Source: Myxococcales bacterium (lineage in GTDB: Bacteria; Myxococcota; Polyangia; HGW-17; SLPX01). From it: a stretch of 10,042 bases of DNA. The notes under the pieces were generated by a model that saw nothing but the letters and a program-made list of their open reading frames with translations, did no database searches and was not told the origin of the DNA. The stretch spans positions 1-10,042 of the forward strand of contig SLPX01000090.1 of assembly GCA_007131745.1 (NCBI GenBank), read 5' to 3'. This document shows positions 1-6,616 of the stretch, piece by piece. A program made the translations under genes and the position numbers. The stretch's first letter is position 1, and each line of letters begins with the position of its first letter.

Positions 1-236
1 ACTGGAGGTCCATAGACGGAGACCTGGCGCTCGAGGCGGTGCGGAAAACAGGAGGCTGGGCCGGCAACGCTTCAAACAAGAGCATGCTTGCCTTTGCGAA
101 GATGCTCAAGGAACATGAAGGCCTCAACGTTTTGCCCGCGTCCACGGCCGGGTTGATAGCCATGGTTGAAGGTCACCGCAAAAACCCGCTTCCGGGCGAT
201 CGTTATGCAACCATAATCACTGGGAGGAAATCATGA
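1..236 (+). CDS. Threonine-synthase-like PLP enzyme (fold type II), C-terminal end only
   Basis: This reading frame is open from the left edge (first whole codon at 3) to the TGA at 234-236, giving about 77 residues; the true start lies outside the window. The visible part fits the C-terminal end of fold-type II PLP enzymes related to threonine synthase: TGGWAG, a helix around KMLKEHEGLNVLPASTAGL, then GDRYATIITGRKS. The run EGLNVLPASTAG corresponds to the EG-x-x-x-EPASAA stretch after which these enzymes close with a hydrophobic strand ending in TG. The Schiff-base lysine and phosphate-binding loop are not visible, so the substrate cannot be judged. A GTG at 39 opens the same frame but is internal, because matching sequence continues upstream of it. 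The gene is probably co-transcribed and translationally coupled with the DUF1611 gene, whose ATG overlaps this stop. Confidence 0.72.
   Translation, partial: WRSIDGDLALEAVRKTGGWAGNASNKSMLAFAKMLKEHEGLNVLPASTAGLIAMVEGHRKNPLPGDRYATIITGRKS
222..227 (+). promoter_or_regulatory. Shine-Dalgarno site of the DUF1611 gene
   Basis: GGGAGG lies five bases before the ATG at 233, inside the last codons of the preceding PLP gene. It fixes the start and implies that the two genes are translated from one message. Confidence 0.7.
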
Positions 237-1363
237 CGGAAGTCATGGAGAATCGTTCGGATGGAAACGCTATCGTATTTTGTGAAGGAACGTTCGGCAA
301 CCTGAACGGCAAGACCGCGCACGGCCTTGTCAGGTTCACCGAGCGTTACAAGGTGCTATCGGTGGTGGATTCGACCTGCGCGGGAAGGGACGCCGGAAAA
401 GTCCTGGACGGCCGGGACGTTGGGATTCCAGTATTCGAATCCACCGAGGCGGCTTTGCAAGCCGCTGAAGCTACGGGAAGGGGGGCGACGCATTTTATAG
501 TGGGTATAGCGCCCGACGGAGGGAGGATCACACCGCAGATCAGGCAAGGTGTTCTCGAAGCCATACGCATGGGCCTGAACGTGGATTGCGGGTTGCACGA
601 TTATCTGACCGAGGACTCCGAAGTAATGGAAGCAGCTGACCGGGCCGGAAAAACTGTGAGAGACATCCGCAAGCCGCCGCCCAGGGAAGAACTCCACTTG
701 TTTTCAGGAAAAATCGAAGAAGTCAACACTTTCAAGGTAGCGATCCTGGGAACGGACTCGGCCGTTGGAAAGAGAACCACCGCGTGGATTCTTGTGCGTG
801 CGCTCAGGAAAGCGGGCGTGAGCGTTGAAATGGTAGGCACGGGGCAGACGGCCTGGATGCAGGGAGCGAAATACATTGTTTTGATGGATTCATTGATAAA
901 TGATTTTGTTTCAGGAGAGGTGGAGCACGCCGTATGGTCGGCCTGGAATGAAATGCATCCCGACGTCATTATCATAGAGGGGCAGGGGAGCCTCATGAAC
1001 CCCGCCTACCCGGGAGGATTCGAGATCCTCGCGGCCGCACGGCCGGACGCCGTGATTATGCAGCATGCCCCGATGCGGAAAGATTACGACGGGTTTCCGG
1101 GATATCCGATTCACGAGTTGCCGAGGCAGATCAAAGCCGTGCAGGTGATTTCAGACAGCCCGGTGGCAGCGCTGGCATTGAACCACGAACACATACCACC
1201 CGACCGCATCAGGGCTGCATGCGAAGAAATGCACGCTCAGACCGGAATCCCCGTTTTTGATCCTCTTCTTCCGGGAGACGACGAAAAGCTGGCTTCCCTC
1301 ATAGCCGGACTTGCGGCTCGACATGGGAGCGCGCGGCTTCCACCGAGCGGTCCACCCCGGTGA
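233..1363 (+). CDS. DUF1611 family protein (DgcN-type)
   Basis: A protein of 376 residues with the two-part DUF1611 architecture. The N-terminal Rossmann-like half runs to about residue 160 and includes the stretch HFIVGIAPDGG. The C-terminal half is a P-loop NTPase-like domain. Its Walker A-like motif is GTDSAVGKRTT (residues 173-183, K180), with R181 where S/T is canonical; GK-x-T variants are typical of the family. The family signature EGQGSL is at 249-254, followed by NPAYPGG. Some members, named DgcN, are described as acting with the enolase-superfamily enzyme DgcA in D-glutamate catabolism through an N-acetylated intermediate; most members are uncharacterised. The start overlaps the upstream stop (ATGA, 233-236). 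The last 65 bases overlap the 3' end of the convergent PLP gene. The DgcN role is an inference, supported by the dipeptide epimerase at the other end of the window. The family call is firm. Confidence 0.85.
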   Translation: MTEVMENRSDGNAIVFCEGTFGNLNGKTAHGLVRFTERYKVLSVVDSTCAGRDAGKVLDGRDVGIPVFESTEAALQAAEATGRGATHFIVGIAPDGGRITPQIRQGVLEAIRMGLNVDCGLHDYLTEDSEVMEAADRAGKTVRDIRKPPPREELHLFSGKIEEVNTFKVAILGTDSAVGKRTTAWILVRALRKAGVSVEMVGTGQTAWMQGAKYIVLMDSLINDFVSGEVEHAVWSAWNEMHPDVIIIEGQGSLMNPAYPGGFEILAAARPDAVIMQHAPMRKDYDGFPGYPIHELPRQIKAVQVISDSPVAALALNHEHIPPDRIRAACEEMHAQTGIPVFDPLLPGDDEKLASLIAGLAARHGSARLPPSGPPR

Positions 1364-2801
1364 AAATCACCAAGCCCTTTTCGTCCGGTTTCACACACCC
1401 GCTCCCCTGCAACGCAATCAAGCCGGCCAGGCCCGCGCTGCCTGTGTGGCAAACAGCCACCCCCCCGAGGCTGGTCCCTTTTTCGTTTGCACTACGCAAC
1501 CCCTCTTCCGTCACAACGATTCCGACACCGCCGGTTTGCAACATGGCGGAAACAACACCAAACCAATCGTAGGCTTCATCATCCAGGATTCCCCCGGCAA
1601 TTGAACCCGGCGTGGTTTCCCACGGCCACATGAATAAGGCCCGATTATGAGCAGCGTAGCGCAAAGTCGCCTGGATTCGACTATCACTCCAATTTCTTCT
1701 CAAGAAATCACTTCGCTCCAGCATGTTGGAAAGATTTCCGGCTCCGTGGCGCTCCGAACGTTCCTCCGGCTGCAGGTGATCTTGTGCATTCTTCCATTCC
1801 GGCATGCGCTCACCCTTGAATCGGATCATACATAGTTCTGCGAGCCGATCATAAGCACGCACCAGGGGAAAAGCTCCGGCCGTCTGCACTGTGTGCAGGC
1901 GCGGAATCCCATTCAATCGGCCGTGAAAAAGCGCCTCCTCGAAAGCCGCAGCCAGAGAAGAAGCCAGGGCCGCTCCGCCTGCTTGCACCACAACATGATC
2001 TTTTTCGCAGAAACTCCCGTTCCAGTCCTGCACGATTTCGTAACCGAGAGTTTTTCCTCCCTCTATGGTTAATCCATTGTCCGGTCCCTGGCACGTAAAC
2101 GGAATTTCACCTGAGTTTACCGCAGCGCGAAAACTCAGATAGCAGGGATCCCCCCTGCATTCCGTATCACGGCAACATCTCACCAAAACCGCGCCCAGAG
2201 CACGCAAACGATCCACGACCAGCGGATTCGCATCGGGAGGAATGTGCACCGACAAACGTTTTTTCGCGGCCGCGGCTATTACCGCAGCGGCCAATGCGGC
2301 ATTTCCGCAACTTGCAATCGCCAGGGGGCGGTCTTGCCGGCCTGCCAATGCAAGGTGTAAAAGAATCCCGAAAAGATGTCGTCCCTTGTGGGAACCCGAA
2401 ACATTTCCGGTTTCATCTTTTATCCACACCCCGCCGCCCGGTGAAAAGGACAATGCATCTGAAAGTTTCTTTGAAAAAAACACCGGAGTCCGGCGAAAAG
2501 AACGACCATCTACTTCATTGACTGAATCGTCGTACTTTCTGACCAGGTCCTTGTAATCCTGATCCGAAAGAGATGCCGAGAGAGCGCGGAAATGTGAATA
2601 AAGCCGATGCCTGTAGACAATAAACGGATTGTCGTCTTCATCCTCTTCCTGCACGGGCCAGGCAGTCCCCTCCTGTCGCAATACGTGATCAACCGCGGGC
2701 ATCAAAACAGCGTTGGGGCAACTGAAATGCAGTGTTTTAGGATCAAAAAGCTCGGCGCCGCAGCCGTTGCAACGCAAGAACATGTCGCCGCGGATCGTCA
2801 T
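1299..2801 (-). CDS. Threonine-synthase-like PLP enzyme with N-terminal Cys motif
   Basis: A protein of 500 residues. The N-terminus has C11-x2-C14 and C28, a possible small metal-binding element like that at the front of some threonine-synthase relatives. The fold-type II core follows. The Schiff-base lysine is K139 in SGSHKGRH, in the slot of the usual SFK-D-R motif. An asparagine loop SCGNAA is at 164-169, a threonine-synthase-like IEGGKTLGYEI at 246-256, a candidate glycine-rich phosphate loop QAGGAAL at 273-279, and HTGSAGLAGL near residues 453-462. The protein should therefore bind PLP and catalyse a beta- or gamma-replacement or elimination; the substrate is not evident. True threonine synthase is only one possibility. 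The start is set by AAGGAG at 2808-2813, six bases before the ATG. It lies 30 nt downstream of the second PLP gene on the same strand, so the two form a likely operon. Its 3' end overlaps the DUF1611 gene. Confidence 0.85.
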   Translation of the reverse strand: MTIRGDMFLRCNGCGAELFDPKTLHFSCPNAVLMPAVDHVLRQEGTAWPVQEEDEDDNPFIVYRHRLYSHFRALSASLSDQDYKDLVRKYDDSVNEVDGRSFRRTPVFFSKKLSDALSFSPGGGVWIKDETGNVSGSHKGRHLFGILLHLALAGRQDRPLAIASCGNAALAAAVIAAAAKKRLSVHIPPDANPLVVDRLRALGAVLVRCCRDTECRGDPCYLSFRAAVNSGEIPFTCQGPDNGLTIEGGKTLGYEIVQDWNGSFCEKDHVVVQAGGAALASSLAAAFEEALFHGRLNGIPRLHTVQTAGAFPLVRAYDRLAELCMIRFKGERMPEWKNAQDHLQPEERSERHGAGNLSNMLERSDFLRRNWSDSRIQATLRYAAHNRALFMWPWETTPGSIAGGILDDEAYDWFGVVSAMLQTGGVGIVVTEEGLRSANEKGTSLGGVAVCHTGSAGLAGLIALQGSGCVKPDEKGLVIFTGVDRSVEAARSHVEPQVRL

Positions 2802-2831
2802 CCAGGACTCCTTTTCATCGGGAATCTTCTT

Positions 2832-4331
2832 TTAAGCAGGCCGTGAGGCTGCTTCCCTGTTGAATTTATCGATAAGTTTGTCCCAGGCCGGAAGAAGACT
2901 CCGCAATCCTTTCCAGAAAGACTGATCCTTGCGCGCTATAAAATCATCGAATGAAACATTTTGCTGTTCCACCCACGTGTAGTAACCCAAATTGAAGATT
3001 CTCTCCCGGTCGATTCGCCTGAGTTCCTGGAAATGATCCGTTGCAGCGCCCAACAAGTGGCGTCCGAAAACACAACCTGCATCGACCATATCGAATTCGC
3101 CCTTGAAATCTTCTTTCAATGTACTGTCCAGTTCCGACCGGTACATTTCCGCTCCGTCCGAGGCCACGGTCGCAACCACGTCATCGCATCCGAGTTGCAG
3201 GTACTTTGCCGTTTTTATGGCCGCAAGAATGTTGCAGATTGATGAAAAACCAAGATTCTTTAGCTGAGAAACGACCTCTTCAGGGACCGCTCGGCGTTTG
3301 CGTAAATATTCATGTCCTGCATCGGTATTGAAGAGCACTCCCAGGTGGTCTGTGGAGACATCTGAAATCCCGGTCACCATGTCCGTATTCATGACATTGT
3401 GAATCAACGGAACATGCTTGTCGCCGATGCCTTGAATATTGTGCCCGCCGAAACCGTTGTATAGCAGTGTCGGACATTCGACGGCCTCGACAGCGACTAT
3501 TTTGGTGTCAAAAATTTCCTTGAGATAATCTCCCGCTCCGATGGTTCCGGCCGAGCCGGTCGCGGAAGTAAAAGCTCTCAATCCTTTGGCGCCTGTTTTC
3601 TTCTGCAAATCCGAAAAAGCATGTTGGATCGCTTTTCCCGTGCAGAGATAATGGGCCAGATGGTTGCCGAATTCGGAAAACTGGTTGAATATCTTGTATT
3701 TCGGATCAAGTTCAAGTTCGTTGCACTTGTCGTAGATCTCTTTCACGTTGCTTTCACACCCTGCTGTCCGGATAATGTCCTCTTGCGGGTTTTCCGTCCA
3801 ACGTTCCAGCCAGTCGAAGCGCTCCTTGCTCATTTCCTCCGGTAAAATGGCTACCCCGCGGCACGCCATGATGCGCGAAATTGCAACTCCGCCCCTGCAG
3901 TAATTACCTGTTGACGGCCAAACTGCTCTATGGCGCGTGGGATCGAACTCACCGCTCAACACCCTGGGCGCCAGGCATGCGTACGCAGCCAAAACCTTGT
4001 GAGAGCTTATCATCGGAGAAAATGTCCCCAGCACAACCATGATTTGCGCATCCACGCCTGTGATGGATTTTCCAAGAACCACGTAAGGAGGAACATCTAC
4101 CAGCGTCCGGCGATCCGGCCCGTTGTACCAGTGAACCCTGAAAAGATTGAGCGGATCCGCTGCATCCGGATCCACACTCGCCAGTTTTTCCCTGATCTCG
4201 TCCGGAATCAAATGAGGCTCTGCAAGCTGTGCAAAAGTCGGAAGCACGATGTTGCGCTCCCGGAAACGTTTGACTGTTGCTTCGTACATAGTTTGATCGA
4301 CGATGTCAGTAGACAATCCGAGTGTTTTCAT
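2832..4331 (-). CDS. Cysteine-synthase-like PLP enzyme, long form (499 aa)
   Basis: A fold-type II PLP enzyme of 499 residues, against roughly 310 for classical O-acetylserine sulfhydrylase. The predicted Schiff-base lysine is K112 in SSHKV. A phosphate/asparagine loop STGNYCRGG is at 140-148, a glycine-rich loop [13 protein letters not shown] at 256-268, and GIGDKHVP at 301-308 matches the GIG-x-x-x-VP region of cysteine synthases. Extra length lies before the lysine (about 75 residues beyond the norm) and after the core. The fold is clear but the reaction is not: beta-replacement, elimination or a degradative role on an unusual amino acid are all possible. The ATG at 4331 has AAAGGA at 4341-4346, nine bases upstream. 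It is probably the first gene of a two-gene operon with the threonine-synthase-like gene 30 nt downstream. No secretion signal is visible, so the protein is cytoplasmic. Confidence 0.83.
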   Translation of the reverse strand: MKTLGLSTDIVDQTMYEATVKRFRERNIVLPTFAQLAEPHLIPDEIREKLASVDPDAADPLNLFRVHWYNGPDRRTLVDVPPYVVLGKSITGVDAQIMVVLGTFSPMISSHKVLAAYACLAPRVLSGEFDPTRHRAVWPSTGNYCRGGVAISRIMACRGVAILPEEMSKERFDWLERWTENPQEDIIRTAGCESNVKEIYDKCNELELDPKYKIFNQFSEFGNHLAHYLCTGKAIQHAFSDLQKKTGAKGLRAFTSATGSAGTIGAGDYLKEIFDTKIVAVEAVECPTLLYNGFGGHNIQGIGDKHVPLIHNVMNTDMVTGISDVSTDHLGVLFNTDAGHEYLRKRRAVPEEVVSQLKNLGFSSICNILAAIKTAKYLQLGCDDVVATVASDGAEMYRSELDSTLKEDFKGEFDMVDAGCVFGRHLLGAATDHFQELRRIDRERIFNLGYYTWVEQQNVSFDDFIARKDQSFWKGLRSLLPAWDKLIDKFNREAASRPA

Positions 4332-4522
4332 TTTTTTAGATCCTTTGACATGGTTGCAATTTCAATAAATTTCCGCTTTGAATCAGGCTTTGCCGCCTGT
4401 TTTTCACAAGAAATTCTACTTCACCCGAAATAGTGTCGAAGTCAAGGAGAACCCTGTTTTCAGGTGGATTCAACTTGGAGTCGATCAACATTAGGGGAGT
4501 ATGTATTTATACTGATTTACGC
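4332..4522 (-). promoter_or_regulatory. Intergenic region upstream of the PLP operon; promoter candidate
   Basis: This 191-bp gap precedes the cysteine-synthase-like gene and follows the stop of the murein endopeptidase gene. On the minus strand a TAGAAT (4413-4418) matches the -10 consensus at five of six positions, but no good -35 sits at normal spacing. A TTGACT lies 21 bases upstream, which is too far. Between this -10 and the start codon is a 5-bp hairpin, CAGGC/GCCTG (4384-4399). Just past the endopeptidase stop is a weak AT-rich inverted repeat, AGTAT/ATACT (4498-4513), with no U-run, so no convincing terminator is seen. Confidence 0.3.
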
Positions 4523-6367
4523 CTAATCGGATTGACCGCGGGGGAACATGTTTTCGATGAGCATTTCAGCCTCCACCGGGTGGTTCGACCTCCACCAAAG
4601 CAGCCAGTATTGATTTCTTTGCAGCGGACTCCAGTCATGGCTCGCTCTCGTGTCTTTCGTAAGCTTTCCAAGAAAACGATGCGCGTTGTACCCTAGGTAA
4701 CTGTCGTATCTTGTTACGGCTACAATGTTGCGTAGAGCCATGGGATGGTCGAGGCTGTCATATTTGCGTAACGCGGGCCTGGCTGTTTTCAGCAATTCAA
4801 TCATCCTATCGGCCCTGGGCGTGGTTCTGTTCTTTTGCCACCACATTCTCCATCTATTCGCCGCCCTGAGTCTTTCGCTCGGCTCCATGGGTTCGTCCCA
4901 TTTGAGGCGGAAGCTTTTGACCGCGATTCGTCGGAGGGTGACAGCGGCCATGTTTCGCGTCCGAAGGTCAGGGTGTTCCAGAAGATTTATCAATGGTTCC
5001 ACAAAACGTTCATCCTGCAAGTTTCGGGAAGCCCAGGCCGCTAGCATAGCCTCCCGCAGATTTCGGTTTTGGCCGTCGCCCCCCGCCAGGATCCTTTTCG
5101 AGTTGAGCATTTCCAAGAGAAAGTCCGACATGTCCGGGGAACTTATCTTTTCGAGAGCAGCGTATGCGCGTCGTATCTGCATCGGCGTGCGACCGCAATC
5201 CACAGAGTCCCGGGTTGTTGATTCGTGACTGCCCGCGTTCATCCCTTTATAAGGTGGGATGGTTTTCATGAGTTCGTTCGCGTTCCATGCTGAATCATCC
5301 ACTGAAAAGCCGGTTCCCTTTCTCAATATAAGGTCCGCGATGGCACGAAGAACGGTTGGATCGTCTCTCCGCCAGTGTCCCAGAGCATTCAACGCAGCAA
5401 CTCTAACCTGTGAACAGGAGTCCCAAAGGGACATTCGAGCCACTATCGGAGCCGCTCTTTCACCGTCTATTCGTGCCAGGAAATCGATCACCGCCCTGCG
5501 GACACGAGGATTTTCGTCGTGTAAACCCTTCAGCAATTCGTTGATGCGCGATTCAAGATACTTGTCGTAAGGTTGAACACCCTCGGGGTAAGGTTTTTCA
5601 TTCATGCATCCTTCCAGCAAGTCTTCCCTGCTGCAAAATATGCGGACATGAAAGTGATCGTCATGAGGCGCGCCAGGTGTGGGTTGCTTGAGCAGTTCTC
5701 CGGCTTTCTTTAACAGCAATGGATCTTCGCTGTTGTTCCTTGCATGTTCGAGCAGTGCCGCCTTGATATGGTCGGCGACGAAGATCCATTGTACCGGTCC
5801 TTCATCTTGAGACAGGAGAAAACGAACAAGAGTCCAGTTGCGCTCCACGTCGAATGAATATTCTTCTGTATGAGAAACAAGTGTTTCATCTGAAAAACGC
5901 ACGAAACCAGGGCTCAGCGCAGGTTCTCCAAGGTGTTGAACATAAAACGCGATGTCCGCGTCCCGTCCGTTTTGATGTGAACGGCTCCATTGAATTCGGC
6001 CTCCCCTGATCATGGACAGATTTCCGACTCCCATGACTGAACCTGGGTGATGTTCCGCTACATATCTCGCCGATTGCATGACCAGCCTTACCAATTCGCT
6101 TGTTCCATAGTTGGTCGGTCTCGGCCTTACAGTTGGGAGGATTTCATGGTAGGGACTTCGGACACGCAGCCAGCGACCTCCCGCCAGATTCCCCCTGTCC
6201 GTGTATCCCAGCGAAAGCGAACCATCCACCTCTCGGTTCGGATTTATGATTTCACGGTAGTTCAGGAGTTCTCTTGCATCCAACTCCGGATTTTCCCGTG
6301 CACAAACATTGCGCAATGGTGTCGCCGTTACAGCGAAGAATAAATATAAGGCGATAAATGCTCTCAT
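4523..6367 (-). CDS. Exported MepA-like (M74/LAS) murein endopeptidase with C-terminal HEAT repeats
   Basis: From the ATG at 6367 the protein has 614 residues. Residues 1-24 form a Sec signal: R2, a hydrophobic core FIALYLFFAV, and a likely type I cleavage after VCA. The protein should act in the periplasm. The catalytic domain spans about 60-250. SHQNGRDADI carries H131 and D138, and GAPHDDHFHVR carries H235, H238 and H240. These match in kind and spacing the zinc ligands and catalytic residues of E. coli MepA (H113, D120, H206, H209, H211), which cleaves D-Ala-mDAP cross-links. E. coli MepA is 274 residues; here about 340 more follow, with HEAT-like helical pairs such as ENPRVRRAVIDFLARI, SQVRVAALNALGHW and HPDLRTRNMAAVTLRRI, and W-rich segments near the end. 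A GTG at 6424 would extend the frame by 19 residues, but it puts the signal core behind a long leader, so the 6367 start is preferred. No good Shine-Dalgarno site is seen at either start. Confidence 0.85.
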   Translation of the reverse strand: MRAFIALYLFFAVTATPLRNVCARENPELDARELLNYREIINPNREVDGSLSLGYTDRGNLAGGRWLRVRSPYHEILPTVRPRPTNYGTSELVRLVMQSARYVAEHHPGSVMGVGNLSMIRGGRIQWSRSHQNGRDADIAFYVQHLGEPALSPGFVRFSDETLVSHTEEYSFDVERNWTLVRFLLSQDEGPVQWIFVADHIKAALLEHARNNSEDPLLLKKAGELLKQPTPGAPHDDHFHVRIFCSREDLLEGCMNEKPYPEGVQPYDKYLESRINELLKGLHDENPRVRRAVIDFLARIDGERAAPIVARMSLWDSCSQVRVAALNALGHWRRDDPTVLRAIADLILRKGTGFSVDDSAWNANELMKTIPPYKGMNAGSHESTTRDSVDCGRTPMQIRRAYAALEKISSPDMSDFLLEMLNSKRILAGGDGQNRNLREAMLAAWASRNLQDERFVEPLINLLEHPDLRTRNMAAVTLRRIAVKSFRLKWDEPMEPSERLRAANRWRMWWQKNRTTPRADRMIELLKTARPALRKYDSLDHPMALRNIVAVTRYDSYLGYNAHRFLGKLTKDTRASHDWSPLQRNQYWLLWWRSNHPVEAEMLIENMFPRGQSD

Positions 6368-6369
6368 GA

Positions 6370-6405
6370 CAATTAAATTATAACCTGATCCAGAAAACAA
6401 CACAA
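6370..6405 (-). promoter_or_regulatory. Candidate promoter of the murein endopeptidase gene (near-leaderless)
   Basis: On the minus strand a perfect TATAAT (6377-6382) lies 17 bases downstream of TTGTGT (6400-6405, a half match to TTGACA). Transcription would begin near 6370, only a few bases before the ATG at 6367. The message would then be almost leaderless, which would explain the missing Shine-Dalgarno site. If correct, it rules out the longer GTG start at 6424. Confidence 0.35.
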
Positions 6406-6431
6406 TGCTTTTACCCATAAACACTTATGCT

Positions 6432-6443
6432 CTGCATATGCAG
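6432..6443. promoter_or_regulatory. Perfect 12-bp palindrome between the divergent genes
   Basis: CTGCATATGCAG reads identically on both strands. It lies upstream of the candidate endopeptidase promoter and about 170 bp before the fused gene. It has no terminator-like tail, so a dimeric regulator site is the simplest reading; function unproven. Confidence 0.35.
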
Positions 6444-6450
6444 CAAAGAG

Positions 6451-6496
6451 AAAACATCTCCGAAAATTGTATTTTTTGAGTTTTTTGCTTGAAAAA
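6451..6496. other. Helically phased A/T tracts (predicted bent DNA)
   Basis: Tracts AAAA (6451-6454), AAAA (6463-6466), TTTTTT (6472-6477), TTTTTT (6481-6486) and AAAAA (6492-6496) have centres about 12, 10, 9 and 10.5 bases apart, close to one helical turn each. Such phasing is known to produce intrinsic curvature and often lies upstream of promoters or regulator sites. Here it ends at the first ATTTAC half-site. Confidence 0.4.
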
Positions 6497-6543
6497 TTTA
6501 CCCGACGTATTCCTTGTAAATAAAAGATTTACCCGTGGTATTC
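6496..6543 (+). repeat. Tandem operator-like repeats ATTTACCCG-n3-TATTC with ATTTAC/GTAAAT inverted half-sites
   Basis: Two 17-bp direct copies, ATTTACCCGACGTATTC (6496-6512) and ATTTACCCGTGGTATTC (6527-6543), agree at 15 of 17 positions and start 31 bp apart, about three helical turns. A GTAAAT (6516-6521) between them pairs with the second ATTTAC to form a 17-bp inverted repeat, GTAAAT-aaaag-ATTTAC (6516-6532), and with the first across 14 bases. This is the arrangement of a multi-site operator. A poor promoter, TTGTAA (6514-6519) with TATTCT (6539-6544) at 19-bp spacing, overlaps it, so binding there could repress the downstream operon. The regulator is unknown and not encoded in the window. 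Confidence 0.5.
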
Positions 6544-6616
6544 TCAATCGGTTCGTCGGCAATACACGGAGAATTTCCCGGGCCGGATCGCCCGCGCTGA
6601 ATGAAGTAGAAAAAAC

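Noticed and set aside
4384..4404. Hairpin CAGGC-tttgcc-GCCTG followed by T5 on the plus strand, terminator-like
   Set aside because: The stem is only 5 bp and no plus-strand gene ends before it. On the minus strand, where it lies in a leader, the U-run is on the wrong side.
3930..4433. Plus-strand open frame of 167 codons opposite the cysteine-synthase-like gene
   Set aside because: Its sequence has no family features, it lacks a supporting ribosome-binding site, and the opposite strand encodes a clear PLP enzyme.
4410..4446. TTGACT with TAGAAT as a full promoter for the PLP operon
   Set aside because: The 21-bp spacing is outside the normal range, so only the -10-like hexamer was kept, at low confidence.
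4725..5228. Plus-strand open frame of 167 codons opposite the HEAT region
   Set aside because: It is rich in Arg and Ser with no recognisable motif, as expected for the antisense of a real gene.
6368..6424. A 19-residue N-terminal extension of the endopeptidase from a GTG at 6424
   Set aside because: The extension would bury the signal-peptide core behind a long leader and would cover the candidate TATAAT promoter; the ATG at 6367 gives a standard Sec signal.
6448..6486. GAGA/TCTC stem followed by T-runs as an intrinsic terminator
   Set aside because: The stem has only 4 weak pairs and no gene reads into it from the left; the T-runs are better explained as phased A-tracts.
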